A program made the translations under genes and the position numbers. Below are positions 12,001-26,000 of a stretch of DNA of 60,000 nt, piece by piece; positions within the stretch are counted from its first letter, which is position 1, and every line of letters starts with the position of its first letter. Source of the DNA: Membranipora membranacea (lineage: Eukaryota; Bryozoa; Gymnolaemata; Cheilostomatida; Membraniporidae); assembly GCA_914767715.1 (NCBI GenBank), contig OU612071.1, forward strand, positions 6,619,493 through 6,679,492, in the 5' to 3' direction. The notes beneath the pieces are model-generated. The model had not been told where the DNA came from, did no database searches, and saw nothing but the letters and a program-made list of their open reading frames with translations.

Positions 12001-13365
12001 ACGCTAATTGATGATTTTCAGATAATTGTTTGAATTCTCTAGGCTCCCCATTGTGCTCTCTATAAACTTGAGTGGAGGGCAGAAACTTGTCTGTTTTACT
12101 TAAATTGCAAGTTTCTCTCGCACAGTGTTAATTTTGGTTGAGTATCACCAACATTTTATTGTCATATGGAAACCCTGTAGATTCCCAAATTTGCAACAAA
12201 TTAATTTTTAAGCAGCATTTTTCAGTATGACTGTTGAACTGTACCTCTCATTGCCCGGAAAAGTGTCAAATTCAATATTTTACATTTTCATGTGCGATCG
12301 TAAGAGCACTAACCACATGCACATTCAAAACTCCCGGTTCTGTTATGGCATGTTATACCATAGACTATTTTCACATACTATTCACAACAATTTTGTTGCA
12401 GGGCAAGGCTAACTGATGCGGAACTAGACGACATTACTGAGAAAGCAATGGTGAAATTGCCGGGCATCGGAGAACGCATGCTTAGGGGCCACTTCAGGTC
12501 ATTAGGTCACAGAGTGCAACGGCGCCGACTCAGGGAGTCAATTAAACGTGTTGATCCGATTGGTGTTGAGCAGCGCCGTGAGAATTTACAACGCAGGATC
12601 ACCAGGCGTGTTTACAATGTCCCACATCCTCACTATATCTGGCACATTGACGGCAACCACAAGATGAATCGCTGGGGCTTATATATCCATGGGGCTATAG
12701 ATGGTTATTCGCGAAGCTGCCTTTACTTGGAGTGTCATAGCAATAACCTGGCTGAAACTGTGTACCAGCTATTTGCAGAGGCTGTTGAAAGATTTAATAT
12801 AATTCCTACACATGTAAGATCTGATTACAGAACTGAGAATGTTCGAGTTTGGGATTTTATGAATGATATCTCAGATTTAACCGGGAGTCCAGCAGTCTTC
12901 CTCGGATCTTCTGTACATAATCAAAGAATAGAGCGGTTCAATCGCGAAATCAATAAAAACATACGTGACAAGTTTGGTGTGTTGTTCAGAATGTTGGAAA
13001 GTCGAGGAATTCTAAATGTTGAAGACTCGCTGGACATTTTCGCCCTCCACTATGTCTTCCTACCCCGAATAAACGAGTCACTCAGAATACTTATGAATTC
13101 TCACAACAACCACCCAGTCAGCTCGGAGGGAAACAAGACTCCTTATCAAATGCTTGCAACAGGAGGATTCGAAGTGCCATACAACAAAGAAAGTGTTGAT
13201 ATGACACAGACATTTCGAAATAAAAATGAAATAGAGGAGCTTATTCCTCCTGAATACTTAGAACACATGATTAATACAGTACCATCATTTACAGCTGATA
13301 ATGATCATGGTTGTACCGTTTACGAGGCGATCAGGGAATTTCTACACGCATATTGTTATGAATAA
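9025..13365 (+). CDS. Integrase-type D,D(35)E transposase, spliced, apparent N-terminal frame break
   Basis: This is the element's predicted transposase, which would cut and join DNA at its own ends in the nucleus. The main exon is 12402-13365, with acceptor TTTGTTGCAG before 12402. An upstream exon ends at 9181 (CAATG then gtaagt) and joins it in phase, the split codon being TGG. Counting from the Met codon at 12448, the catalytic acids are D68 in WHIDGN, D126 in VRSDYRTEN and E162 in NQRIERF: a D-x57-D-x35-E spacing typical of rve/integrase cores. The upstream exon encodes a helix-turn-helix-like segment (IACYFQISRPTL). From memory, the domain order matches a family of 'integrase core' proteins found in fish and invertebrates. 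One oddity: the Met at 9025 is in a frame (YDQLLQLL) that does not run into the HTH frame; a one-base shift near 9070-9085 separates them. The intron (9182-12401) holds a nested MITE. Confidence 0.8.
9611..9711. mobile_element. Short palindromic MITE-like unit, copy 1
   Basis: Starts CATAGACCTAATATAAA and ends with the complement (ATAAGGTCTAT), with an AT-only centre. Two related units lie at 19671-19710 and 30432-30484. It sits in the integrase intron. Confidence 0.55.
9846..9853. repeat. 8-bp target-site duplication GTAGTTGG, left copy
   Basis: Identical to 11103-11110; it flanks the hAT-like MITE at 9854-11102. Confidence 0.8.
9854..11102. mobile_element. hAT-like non-autonomous element nested in the integrase intron
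   Basis: 1249 bp with inverted ends CCCAGGGGGTCAACTCT...AGAGTTGACCCCCTGGG. The similarity extends inward over about 55 bases (AATCATACACCATGATCATG). A perfect 8-bp duplication GTAGTTGG flanks it; that duplication length fits the hAT superfamily. It contains an 81-codon minus-strand frame (10339-10584) without recognisable domains. No transposase is present. Confidence 0.75.
10339..10584 (-). other. 81-codon open frame inside the hAT-like MITE
   Basis: Starts at an ATG and ends at a stop within the nested element. The product is Ser/Asn/His-rich with no motif I recognise. It may be chance or captured exon sequence. Confidence 0.15.
11103..11110. repeat. 8-bp target-site duplication GTAGTTGG, right copy
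   Basis: Matches 9846-9853 exactly. Confidence 0.8.
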
Positions 13366-14035
13366 TTTTTTTTCAAGAGACTGACATGAATATACCTCAG
13401 TGTTTTACGACTGTGTGACCTCTGATGCTCTGACAAGGCTTTTCTTACCACCTGCTAAATGCTTTTCACTCTCAGGTAATATATACATATATAAATTGAA
13501 TTGATACATCCAATTTAAGCAGTAACACTAGCGAATACACTTGCAACGCGCTTCATATCCGTTGTGGAATATTATTTATTGCATGTACAATGTTTGCAAT
13601 ATTTCAGATCTATGGAATTTAAATATCTGCCAGCATAACACAACCTTTATCTACAAACGCCCATGTAGAAAGCATAAAATAAAAATACAACATTAGCAAA
13701 ATACATACCATACAATGCATATACCATGCATAGGCTTACAACAGAAGTTCCCGTTTAAAAGCCACAATTTTGAAATAATACGACAAGGTGTAATAACTAT
13801 TTCTGAAACTTGAAAATCCTTATATTGTCCTAGCCAACTTAGACATACAAGTACGGTACAGACTTTTTTGACGTACAGGTCAACAGTCATCAATACAACG
13901 GTAATTAGACATGGTATTTAAAATTGGTTTACAGAGATAATTGCATCCTATCAGCAGTGGTGCTGCAGTATGAAGGATATTAAACTTCAGACTAATTATG
14001 TGCCGGTAACACACAATGTTTAGTTGGGTAATATT
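13366..14035. other. Gap between the convergent genes, with polyadenylation signals on both strands
   Basis: No reading frame is supported. An AATAAA hexamer on the plus strand lies at 13678-13683, 313 bp after the integrase stop. An AATAAA on the minus strand lies at 13575-13580, about 455 bp after the HECT stop. If both are used, the 3' untranslated regions overlap, so the two transcripts could form sense-antisense pairs. Confidence 0.35.
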
Positions 14036-17000
14036 TTACATTGTTCCAAAGAGTTTTGTGCTGAATGCTGTGTCCATCAGCGCCATCAGCCTGGATTCAG
14101 CAGGATAACGAGTAGTCGAATCTGGTGGGATTGGCAAATACATCTGGTTAGCACATGTAGATGCTGTAGGCATCCAGTGCTCATGAGGACGGAAGGTTAT
14201 AGTAGGCTTCATCTTGAAACCAAGCACGGGTTCATATCTGCTGCCAGTGGCGAATTCCAGAATATCTTCTGGTGTTATTTTTCCGTTAACTCCTTTTCGA
14301 TTTCCACCTGAAAGCAATGACACTATTGAACAACATGTATGTTTTTGCATTAACCAAGGTTAGATTGCCTGAGGGAGGATTTCTCCGCTGTGACAATACT
14401 GCTAAGATAGGTCTTCTCATGGTTTCCACTAACAATTAAGAAAGAAAACTCAAGTTAAAGGTTTATAAAAATGACAAGCTGAAACCTATGGAGCGCTCTT
14501 GTTCAGTTTTGAATTTTTAGCTATGTTGACTGCATTTCACTAAGAAATCATGTGAAATAGCTGCATTTTACTTGATCTACCAAAGACAATTTATCAGCTA
14601 ATTTGTGTATGTCACTTTGCTAGTGTTTTAGGCTTGTAGCGGAGGGCCTGAAAAGTGACTTTGTAGCTATGAACTGTAAAGCTAAACTTATTTTTGCGCA
14701 GGAGTGTTCATCGGCACCATGACTAACAAGACATAATTATAACATGATTCTCGCTTACCGAAGACGTCTCTGACATATTTATTGAACAGCCCGTAAGCTG
14801 GATCATGTCGTTTTCTCAAATTACTACTCTGGGGAGCATCAGATTGTGTGGTGAATATTCTGAGAAAACGGGATGGCGTTTCGTGTTTTTGTTTGTGTGT
14901 CATCATCAGCTGTTCCACTTCTTTTATCTCCATCAGCTACAATATTACATTGGCATTAATCCAGGGGCGATTATGACCACTACGGAGATATTGGCAATGG
15001 GAGTTATCCTCCCATGAAAAAGAGGCAGACAATTAACATGTCTGAAAAATTGAAAACGGTCAAGTATGTCAAAACGGTTGAACATAGAGTTGATATAGGG
15101 GTTTTTTGGCACGTTTTATTCAAATTTCCCAGCTATATCTTTCTGTTTTCTCTACTCCTTCAACGTGTTTTGAGCCCTTTCGGGTTGGATGAGGCAACAG
15201 AAAGCTAGACTAGGCAGTAAACTTTTTTTTGCAATATACACCCCCTGCATCAATCTCACCTCACGTCTTTTTCAGTAGGGTATGGGAATGATGCCAGCAT
15301 TCAACTAAAACAGCAGATTAAAACCTACCAGTTATTTCAAACTTGGTACCTACTACCCACCTTCCAAATGCCTGAGCGCTTCAGTCCACTCTTATATTGC
15401 TCGTAATGCTCTCCGTCCTTCAATGGTGGTACCGTACATACAGGCCCTCCCTGTATCACACTCATTCTTATTAAACGAGAATAAGATACTTACACCTCAA
15501 TTTGAATACAGTTCATGTCTACTACAGGGTAAAAGTTTATGCGGAGTTACAATAGGAAGCATTGCTGCAATGTTGACAATGTACCAATATTTCCATCAGG
15601 GGATGTGACAATAAGGAAGTACCGTGATATCTTGCCTATAAGACACAGGCCTTTTAAGTGAATCGTCAAATCTGTCAAATTTTCAGGCTTTATCTCGTCC
15701 TAGAGTAAACGTTGAAATTAGATTGATTGATTGAGGGAAATATCCAGCTCTCGCTGTGGCAATTCATGGGAATGTTAAAGCGTTAGACTTAGTACTACGT
15801 GCATGGTGGGGGTGAATCACAATTTTCCCTATAGATAAAGACATAGACAAAGAAGGCTTTGATAGGAGTTGGTCTAATGCGGGCAAGTCTTGATGTAATG
15901 TCATGGCCCTAAAAAGATGTTTGCGCATTTAAGATTAAGAAACCATTTGGGAAAACCCGGTAATAGGTCACAGAAGATAACAATTTTTTGTGCATGCAGA
16001 AGATATAGCTGGCTGGCTGTTGATGAATTTTGCCGCCGAATCTTTATCTGTAAAGAGTGCCGACATTAGGTCTAATGAGAATATGCATTGCCTTCAATGA
16101 CACTTGCTTTAACCAGTCAATTGTAGGATGAGGAATGTTTAGCAACAACTGCTTGCTCTTGACAACTTTTGCATTACCCAGAGTGGCTCGGCTCTGTATT
16201 ATCCAATATTTGCAAATGTGGCCTGGCCCTGTAAATATCTGGTCCATAGCTAATAAAGTGTACGACAAGACAGTCATGAAAGACCCAAAACTTCATCAAC
16301 CAATCATTTTAAATATGTATTGTGGACCTATACGTTGAAAGCCTCCTCATTTTAAACTTCAGTACCTGTGATAAGGCCGTAAACATAGTAGAGCTGACTG
16401 TCAAAATGTCCCTTAATATACACTAGCTCGTTATCATCCTCTGTAAGCATCTCCCTCACTTCTGTGAGAAAAAGGTTGAAAAATTCCTTGCGTGGACCTC
16501 CATAATCCTCTGCATCTGAATAAAAAACAATAATTATGATTAATGAGTGTACAAGAAACCTACAAGTATGGTAAAGATGTGAGAGATTAATCCTAGACTC
16601 TACGCAGGACTCGGGGGGACTGGCCAGCAGAGGACAGGCTCCCTTCTCCCTTATGCACCAAGGAAGACCTAACCCTAAGTAATATAAACAATTTCCTCGT
16701 GATATTGAGGAGTTGTTCCCCCATTTACACTGAGAGAATAACTGCCATTATATTTGGTTTAACACAAATCTAACCAGCAATTTTTTTCCACCAAGGAATC
16801 GTTACTACATACATGAACTATTTTACTGTTTCATCTTCACATAGCTTACTAGATCAGACAAATGATTTGTAAATAAGAACTCAGATATTTGCTGTCCAAA
16901 CATCTCGGATCTGAATGCCCACTTGAGACAGTGAAGTATCTGACCGGACAGTGAGTTAATATTCTCTACCTTCCAAGCGGAACGAGACCTCTAGAGGTAC

Positions 17001-20000
17001 CCTCGTGTCTAAACACTCTGTAACTCGATGTTGATCTGCATCGATTATCTCATCAACAGTTGAGCTCACTATATTGCTCCTAGAGATCATGATTGGTACT
17101 GTTGCGCCCTCTATTACTTCAAGTGTTGAAGTCAGATCAAGCGGTCTAGCATCTGGACGCCATGCAGCCTCCCTGTAAGCTTGGAGAACCTTCACCGCAT
17201 CAGGTCTTGTGCAGCGACTGCTCACTCTAAAAACAAAGAGAAGACATTGGCGTAACTTGACAGAAACTACTACATGTCAGAAGTCATCTTTAAAACTGGT
17301 ATTGATAAATTCTAAAGATCAAAAGCTTTCATGTGAGCTGATGTTCAATTCTCAAAACTCAAGTCCTAAGCGTTAGCCTGGCAGTGAAAAGTGGACATGT
17401 TGGCAGTATTGTACATCAGGTCAGGACTTTTTTTTATATACGTCCACCATTGAAATATTCGAAGAGCCCCGATATCAGACGGCTAAGTTCAAAATTTCTT
17501 ATTTTAGTAAGCATAGGCTAATTTGAGACTGCCCACTACTGTTTTATTAGATATAATTTTAGGCCTAAATCAATTTGGGCCAGGTTTTATCCTGGAACGA
17601 GCCTCTTGGTTTTGGCTAGCAAAGGGCTGTCCTAGGCTAGCCTAGGTCAATATGTTGACTGCAAATGGATGGGATACTGGACAACCTGATAGTACTGACT
17701 AGTAAGTTTTGGGAGGGGACAGATTTCTGGTTTGGTGACGTGGATAAGTTGATCGATCTGCTTACAGCACTGGTTTCCATCAGAGGGATTTGTTAATGGT
17801 ATTCACTTGTAACAAGCCCCATTTGCAACATTATTTTTTGGTCGGGAGGGCATAACTTTATCAGTGATCTACATCTCTGAGTATATTACGAGTGTAGTAT
17901 TTAATAAGTACTGACTTTTCATTGTGTTGATTACGACAGGCAAATAGCAAAGCTGGCAGCATGTACCTACATGTAGCTCTCACAATTAGCCACCATTGAC
18001 AAGTTAATTCCAATCCATATAAATCGTACCAATGGGTGGGAAGAAATGTTCACAAGCCTGGGTGAATCGTCGCCGAGGACGACGACCAGCCAGTATTCTA
18101 TTACAAGACAGAGTTTTCAATTGTGGTCTTATCATGCTGAAACCAACCCTAACCTGACCAAACTGCTATGTTTTTTGGCGACTCTATCTCGCATTGTGTT
18201 TGTGTTTCTAAGGCAGATACCAAATGTAGAATTATTGCGAAGTGTTTTCCATGACTTTAAATTAAAAATTTAATATACATACAGAATATCAATCTTAACT
18301 CCTTTGCTAATTTCTTGATTATACAAAATACAGCTGTGCCCCTTATAATGAGCTGAGTTTCTCTTGTCTATTTATTAGCTATTATTGCTAGGAGGGTAAT
18401 CATTTTCAGTTTCATGCAGGTTGATGTTTACATTCATGGTCATCATTATGGCAGTAAAATTTTAGCTTTTGGCACAGTGGGGGATGTGCAAGTCTGCATT
18501 TGCTTGTATTAATGAAAAAAAATAACAACGCCAATTAGTACCGAAATGGTACCCGAATACCTAACGTTCATCATGGAACAGTTTAATATTGGTTAACGTA
18601 CATGTGCTACCAGTTTTCAAACTAGCCTTTTCTTAGTTAGACTTAGAGCTTCAAAATGATGGGAAATAATCTATTTACACGAAAAACATCTTAACAGGGC
18701 ATGGTTTAACAATAGAACATACCACGCAACACTACCCAAGTCCCCTGTTTCCGCTGCTAGTAAATCGATGGTGTGAACAAGCTTGGGCCTATTAAATCAC
18801 ACATATTTTGCTGCAAAAGGTAAGTAGTACCTTTTGGCCTCATTGAAAGCTATGAGAATTGATTTTTCCTCATTTGACAAATCTTCACTATCAGCTGATG
18901 GCGCTTGAAGAGACAGATTGGCAGTGACTTGTGTAGGAGGATCCGAGTTGCCAGATGTAGTGGCCGCTTGGTTGGAGACTTCAGTTTCTTGGACTTCACG
19001 AGCTGTAAAACCATGGACACTGAGAGTGCCGGTACCAGAAGAGACTCTTGATCTGGTTGCGGCTGGTCTCCTCGCTGTGCCGGTAGCTGCCGGTCGATTG
19101 CTGCTCCCTACCAGCTGCTCAGATACGACCTCTATATCCTCGTCACTATCAGCAGTACCTCTAACAAATATTAAATCAAGCATAAATCCAGCCAAATCTT
19201 GGGCAAATGAAGAGTGACACCAATAAAACTGCTGCCGATGTCGCAACATCTCGGCATTTTGGTCAAAGCACACTCATCAATTCATCATGAGCCAGTTGAC
19301 ATCAACGCCACTGCACACCAATACTAAATGTTTGGGAACAAAGCTGAAGCCCTTTTGATTTGACAGCAAATTAACACTTCAATCGACTCAGGGAATATGC
19401 CAGCACCATAAAAGCAATGAGTAAAAGTATGTGATTCTCTCAAAACTAGTAGTTAATAATGGAATGTCAATGTTGAAACTGATTATTCATCCTGATTTTT
19501 TTACATGTGTTTCAAAGGTTGTTGCTAAAAATAGCACCGTTGCTCCATTTTTTTATTAAAATTACAATAATTTCTCCAAAACTACCCAGCAACCTATTTG
19601 CCCCAGGGGGCAGCTCTGAACAAAGCATACACTATGCTCAAGTCTTTCTTGATTTTCTACCACCTACAACCATAGACCTAATATAAATATTTATTTATAT
19701 TAGGTCTATGCCTACAACACATTCTCTGACTTCTGACAAAAGACCCCATACAAAGACTCAAATTCTGAGGACTGAAATATACCCCCCAACAAGTCACTAT
19801 AACGCATAATTATACCTAGAAAGGCAATTCGTTGTCAGTTACTCAAGCAACAATTATTAAAAGTCTTTATATGGCCTATAATATACATAGTAAACCATAA
19901 TTTGATTAGGAGTCTTCTACACAATCATATTGTGGAGACAACTCTTTGAAAACCCTAGAACTCCAATTGCTCTAGCAAATGTTGAGAGGCTCCTGAGAAC

Positions 20001-23000
20001 AACTCCCTACAAAGATGACTTTGGAAGTGTATAGAACCTCCCTTAACATTGAGAAAGACCTGTGCGTAGTGTAGCTTCATTTGGAAGATGACCCTCGGGA
20101 CTATTTTCTAAAATTCTCACCAAATTTTGTTAAGTTCAGAAAGGATTATGGAAATGGCAGCTGTTCAAAATTAATTATGATAGACACAAAATGTATCGTC
20201 ACTCAAGTCAACCCTGTTAATTCTGAGTTGGTTGCCTATGATGGTGACTTCATACAGGCCTTCATCCCCTTGCTTCTCACTGAAAGAGAAACTTGACCTA
20301 TATACAATAGTGGTATAAATAATATCGGTCAACAATACAATTGGTCAGGAATAGTACACAAGTCATTGAAAATGGAACATGGGGCTGGGACACACATGAC
20401 ATACGGTACACACAGCACAGTTTTGATATGGAGCGAGATCCAATGGGTTTTTTTTTACAATACTTAGGTAAAAGCCAGTGTTTACGTTACCTAAAAATTA
20501 AATATGAAAATCTGACAGGGTATGTTCACAACTGATTTGTAAAATTTATAGCCATACGGTATGTCTATCAATAAGGGGAATAAATGATACTGTATACCAC
20601 AGGTAATAAAATACGATGTCAATCAATCATTGACTTGTAATACATGTCCCTATGCAGCTTGAGCACTCAATAAAATATCCTGAGACTGCGCCCAGCGGAT
20701 GGTCAGCTAAAAATGATCACCAGGAAAGTGTAAGAGCTCCTCCCCACTAATTCCACCAGCTTGAGTTAAAAGTGTAACCCTTTCCACTAACTAGTTGTAC
20801 ATACATGCTACCTTTGACACGATATCCCTCCCACAGCTGTTATCATTACTTGAGAATTTTCTTGGCATTATCTGCTTGTCCTTAAGATGATAGCACCGAT
20901 GGTCTCAAAAGCTCTTTCGTGTATTTGTTTTGTTGAATCAAACAAGAGCACGACTCCAAATCAAATATATACTTTTGCATAATCCAATGCCAGTTTGAGT
21001 TCTTTACTGAAGTGTACACTGCACCACACCATTGTTGGTTTGGTAGACCCGACTAGGTGAACGCCTTAGAGCAACATCAGCTTCAATTAGAATATCAGAG
21101 AATACATTTATATAGGGCATGCCGATATCAATGTGAGACAACTCAAAATTTCACACACCTGGTATTTGTGGACTCTTCATTACCACTCTCATTCAAGGAG
21201 ATAGCTGGTAGGTCATCTCCTTCATCTTTTTCCTCACTGTAAAACATACAATTATACTGATGATACTGATGATACTAATGACTTTATCAGCTTTGAATGT
21301 TACCACCATATCAGCAAACTCATGGGCTCCTACCTATCGGCAGCTTTGGTTCGTTGGTCTGTCCTGGGTCTTCAAACATCGGTTATAATTAGTTTCGCAA
21401 TCGATGCCACTGGCTGAACCAGGCACTTGCATTCAGGTCGCTAATAAATCCTATTGAATAACTGCTTATACAATGAGCAGGTTTGCAAAGTATCTGATGA
21501 CAGTCAACTCATCAGAGCTTTTCTAATATGCTAAAATTGGAATGTTCAGGTATATGACTAGGTAGATAGATATAATAATCTCCAATCAGTTTGATATTCT
21601 AATAAGTTCAATTCAATACAAAATTTCCATACTATCCTTTGCAATTCGACTTCTCTAAATTTTAAGTAAAAGTACAATAAATCTTCCATATACATTGTAC
21701 GTCATTATCTCATTTTGACAATGAAAGTAATGTCATGTTTGGAATCAGCATGCTCAAAAATGTCTAAGACCAGTATTCAATTATCACTTCCTGGTTGGGT
21801 CTACTGTGAGTTGTCCACCCCTGCACATGCAGAGATAAAAGAGGACAGCTGACATTTTTTACTAAAAAAATTTTCTGATTCATGATCGAAATTTCAACTG
21901 TTTATCATGTTTTATTCAACTCGATACCTCTAAAGCCTCATATTGATTCCTTGGATATTTTTAAGTCCTTACATGCAAACCCATCAACATACATTGAATC
22001 AAGAGGAGAGCCTAACAAATACCTGCAAACAGTTTATGAGTCAAAGTGACAAGTAAATTGTATGTGCCATGTGTAACTGAAAGCTGCATGTTAGGCATTG
22101 ACCTGTTCAATACATTTCAGACATGCCTATGCCTATCAAATCGATTGAAAATACGAACAATGCAAACATGAGAACAAGAGACACTTTGCCAACTGAACAG
22201 ATTTAACTTTGACAACCAACCTTTTTGTGTCCTGTAAATATCATAAATGTTTATAATTACACAAAGGTCCTGCATGTACACTAATGTACATTTTTACTAT
22301 CTTTATAAGATCATCGGAAATTAATGATCATAGTGACCAGGGTTTTCCTGGTGAATGCTAGACAAGTGGAGTGAATTGCCCAGAATTGATAATTATGCAT
22401 TTTTCCAATAAGAACCTCTTTTCAAGGGTGATAAAGCTTCGGGGTTTGCCTTGGAATTTATAAAACAAGTTATCAAAATGCACAAAGCATGCTTACATCA
22501 AATAGTGATACCGGATTCAAGTTTTAAACTAGGCCTATGCAAGATTCGAACAGCAATGATCGGAAATACATTAAGGGCCAGTGATTATTTTCATGATTTC
22601 AATATCCAATGAGGTGCTATCAGCATGAAACCTTGATAAAAAAAGCTAAGGTATGCAAAGCATTTAACTAGCCGACTCCTACTCAGCCAACAAGCTGTCA
22701 TTCAAGTATAATGCATTTTTTCTCAGTCATTGCTTAAAGTGCTTGTAAAGGAAACAGGTTTTTGGTATCATTCTAGAGCTCTCAGTCTAGTTTAGAACAT
22801 TATGCTTTGTCCAAAAGCAGCATGTGACCCAGTTAAGAATTATTTTCACTCAAAGTTGGGATGAGAAGGTACTAAAAAGGTACTAATTTTCTCCTTTGGA
22901 GTTGTGATCACTTGTAGAAAATAGTACCTTTTTAGTACCTTAGATTATAATGGGAATATACAGTATCTCGTAAATAAGACTTTTGTAATGAAACAGTGGT

Positions 23001-26000
23001 TGATATTCCCTGCATACAATATTAAACCACACAGAATTTATCTATTGAATGAATGAGTGAATACAATGCAAAGTTAATCTGTCCCATGTTATGTGGCTTA
23101 GCTGGTAAAATGGGATAGTGTATAAAATTTCATAATTGAATGACAAAGCAAACGATCGAAATCAAGCACGGCAAAAATTACAACTCTAGCTCATCCGACA
23201 GCGAGAGTGAAAATTATAGGGAGATTTACAGATCCAGTGAGAGCGAGATTGAATATCCTTCAGGAGGCAATTGTAGCAAATCGACGTCGAGTCCATGTGA
23301 TTATCATAGGGAAAGTTTCCCTGAGGTAGTCACACCAATGAACTTAGTTCATTGGTCACACCACTAAGTTTAAATCTGTATGATTTCGGCCACTTGAAAT
23401 AACCCACAGTGCTTTGACAGATACAACATTTTCTGTAAATCATGGTTACTGCTCGAGATAGAAATTGGCAATATAAAGGCAGATCAATACATGGCTAAAG
23501 TATTTCAAGGTTTTGTTTATATTTATTTGACGAATAAATGAAATTGTGGCTACATGGATTGTATTGAAGATTAAAAAAGCTAAGATATGACATTCCAATC
23601 AAACTCTGTCTTCAGCCGTTATGCTTTATGATTAGTGGCTTTCAATAGAATGTCAATGGAAGATACAAAATTTACACATGTAGACTAGATGTTTTTCTAA
23701 TTTGCACAAAAATCTAAAATAATTTGTTTTTAAATCTCGACATTTCAGGCATTTGGATGATGTTAAAATCCAAAGCATGCGATGATTAATACTGAGTGAT
23801 TTGAAGTTTTGAGAAACAATTTTTGCAAATATTCTGATGTTTGGACTCACAAGATTTTCTCGGGTAAACTTTGTTGTTTACATCAAAAACTGGAATTTAC
23901 AAGTCACAAAGTAAATTGAAGTAAATAAAATTGTCATCTAGTTATTTCGGACTTCAGGGTGATGAAAAATGTAAATGAATTTGACTGCCTCCTAAAGAGA
24001 GGAGTATTGATAATTGTGTAAGCAGTGGGATACCTTGAGAAACTTTCTATATTATTTTACATCAGATCTTGTCCATCTGTGCATCACAGATACTCAGCAC
24101 ATCTAAACATGGACTATCAATATTACTGACTGAGTGCAGCATGCCATATGAGAACCTATGTCAAAGCACATATCAGTCACATAGGAAATTAATTTGTTGA
24201 GTTTTTGAGTTATTTCATCAGTATGGATCTTATTTGGGGGGCTAGTGTTGGATATTATCGCAAGATTTGGTACTAACCATAAAGCATTGTATGGACCATT
24301 TTTAGGTAAATCTGAAATAAGCAAGGCTTTGTCAGCAGGAAGAATCCGTTGCTCCAGTGTAATCTTATTTAAACAGAGCAAACAAGCGCAGCGGTATGAA
24401 ATGAAAATCACTCGCTTGAAAAGCTGTGGACAGGGAATGGGTCATAGTCATTGATTGTAATGTACAGTCAGTATTTATAATCTTTGGTACAGTGGTTCTT
24501 CTAATCTCTTCTTCAACATGGGCTCATAGCAGAAATGAAGGTTGTTTTGATTAGCGGTCTCAACTCATTAAATTTGAACTTTTATGTCATCGACAGACTT
24601 GTGAGTGACTTTGTCATGTATTTGCAAAAGTTGTTATCTGACCACAATAGTCACTAATATTACTGTATTTCCCCCATAATAGGCTCATTACAAATTGCCT
24701 GGACAAGTTGGGCTGTGCGTGAGTAGGCAACTCAATAGTGTTAACTTATAACCCCCAAACCTACCAGACCAAGTAACCCTGAAGACTTATTTTTCATGCA
24801 AATGCATGTGTGATAGCTGTCTTAATCTCAATTCAAGCTCAAAAATGATACCAAGAACCCTGTTCCTTTACAAACACTTTAATTGATTGGTAGCTGGTAG
24901 TTTTCTATCTCAACAGATAGCTCACCTGCACAAAGTAGCTGTCAGGTAGAGTCACTGCGTCGAGCTCTCTGCTGGGTAAGAGGTATATGTACTTAGACTG
25001 TCCGAGAACCTTTTTGAGGTTAAGAGCATTCAATGTCTGATCTGGTGGCAGATTCGGAGGTACTAGGTTTCGAGAGACATCTATCATAATCTGGGTAACA
25101 CTAAAAATGAAATAAGGATGTCATTTAGTACGGAAATAATACTTTTTATAACTATCTGACTTTAAATGGAGTTACCAAGGCAGCTCATGTGTAGGCTACC
25201 GAGACATGGTATAATAATATTTTGCAACTATTACATTACGTCTATGGTAGGATACAATTAATATACCAGACAAGGATTGCTTGCCCTGGATGGAATGCTA
25301 ATTCAGCATTAAAAAACCCCTCACTTCACGTGTGACGTGACATGCCGTCTCCAAAGATACTCAGTAATTTCTGTACATGTATAATCAGTGTTATATTGGA
25401 ATGCATCATTAAAGTTACATTTCATCTTAACTAGGTGTAATAAAGGCAAAAGGTATATGCCACAACATGCAGCCGTAAGCCTTCTTCAATGTATCGCCAA
25501 GATAGTCATTTAATTATTTCAGCTCACATGACACAAACGATTCTACAGGGTGTTGTTGAGAGAAATTGCGAATGGAAATAAAAATTCGGGCCGCATACGC
25601 TACTAGTATAATAGATAAGGCATAGAGCTATTGATTGCGGGAATCTAACGAATTGCTAATAATATCTGACGGGCAGGTTTGAAGCTGTATTTGTGTAAAA
25701 TAAGGTGAGAAAGACCTATTTTTGACCAATTTTCTCTGCTTCAATTCCCGCCCAACAGATATTATTGGCAGTGTTGACTGTACCCCACATTTAATAACTC
25801 CACGCTTTATCTAGTAGCACATACAGCCCAAATTTTTAACTCCCCACCCAAAATTTGCTCCAAAAGGATCATTACTGTGCTAACAAGCTTCATACTGAAA
25901 TGTCCCGTGTATGCAATTTGAGTAGGGCTGTGGAGAAAAATTGAGAAAGAAATATGTGATATCCTCCGTGTGTGGTATCCATCATTCCAGATTTCATTTC

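Noticed and set aside
14024-14311. Plus-strand 95-codon frame as a gene
   Set aside because: It is the antisense shadow of the terminal HECT exon with the catalytic cysteine.
15423-15608. Plus-strand 61-codon frame as a gene
   Set aside because: It overlaps the HECT exon 15488-15361 on the other strand, which carries the QGGP motif.
16044-16277. Minus-strand frame as an extra HECT exon
   Set aside because: The neighbouring HECT exons (16515-16366 and 15488-15361) join in phase without it, and its residues do not fit the HECT pattern.
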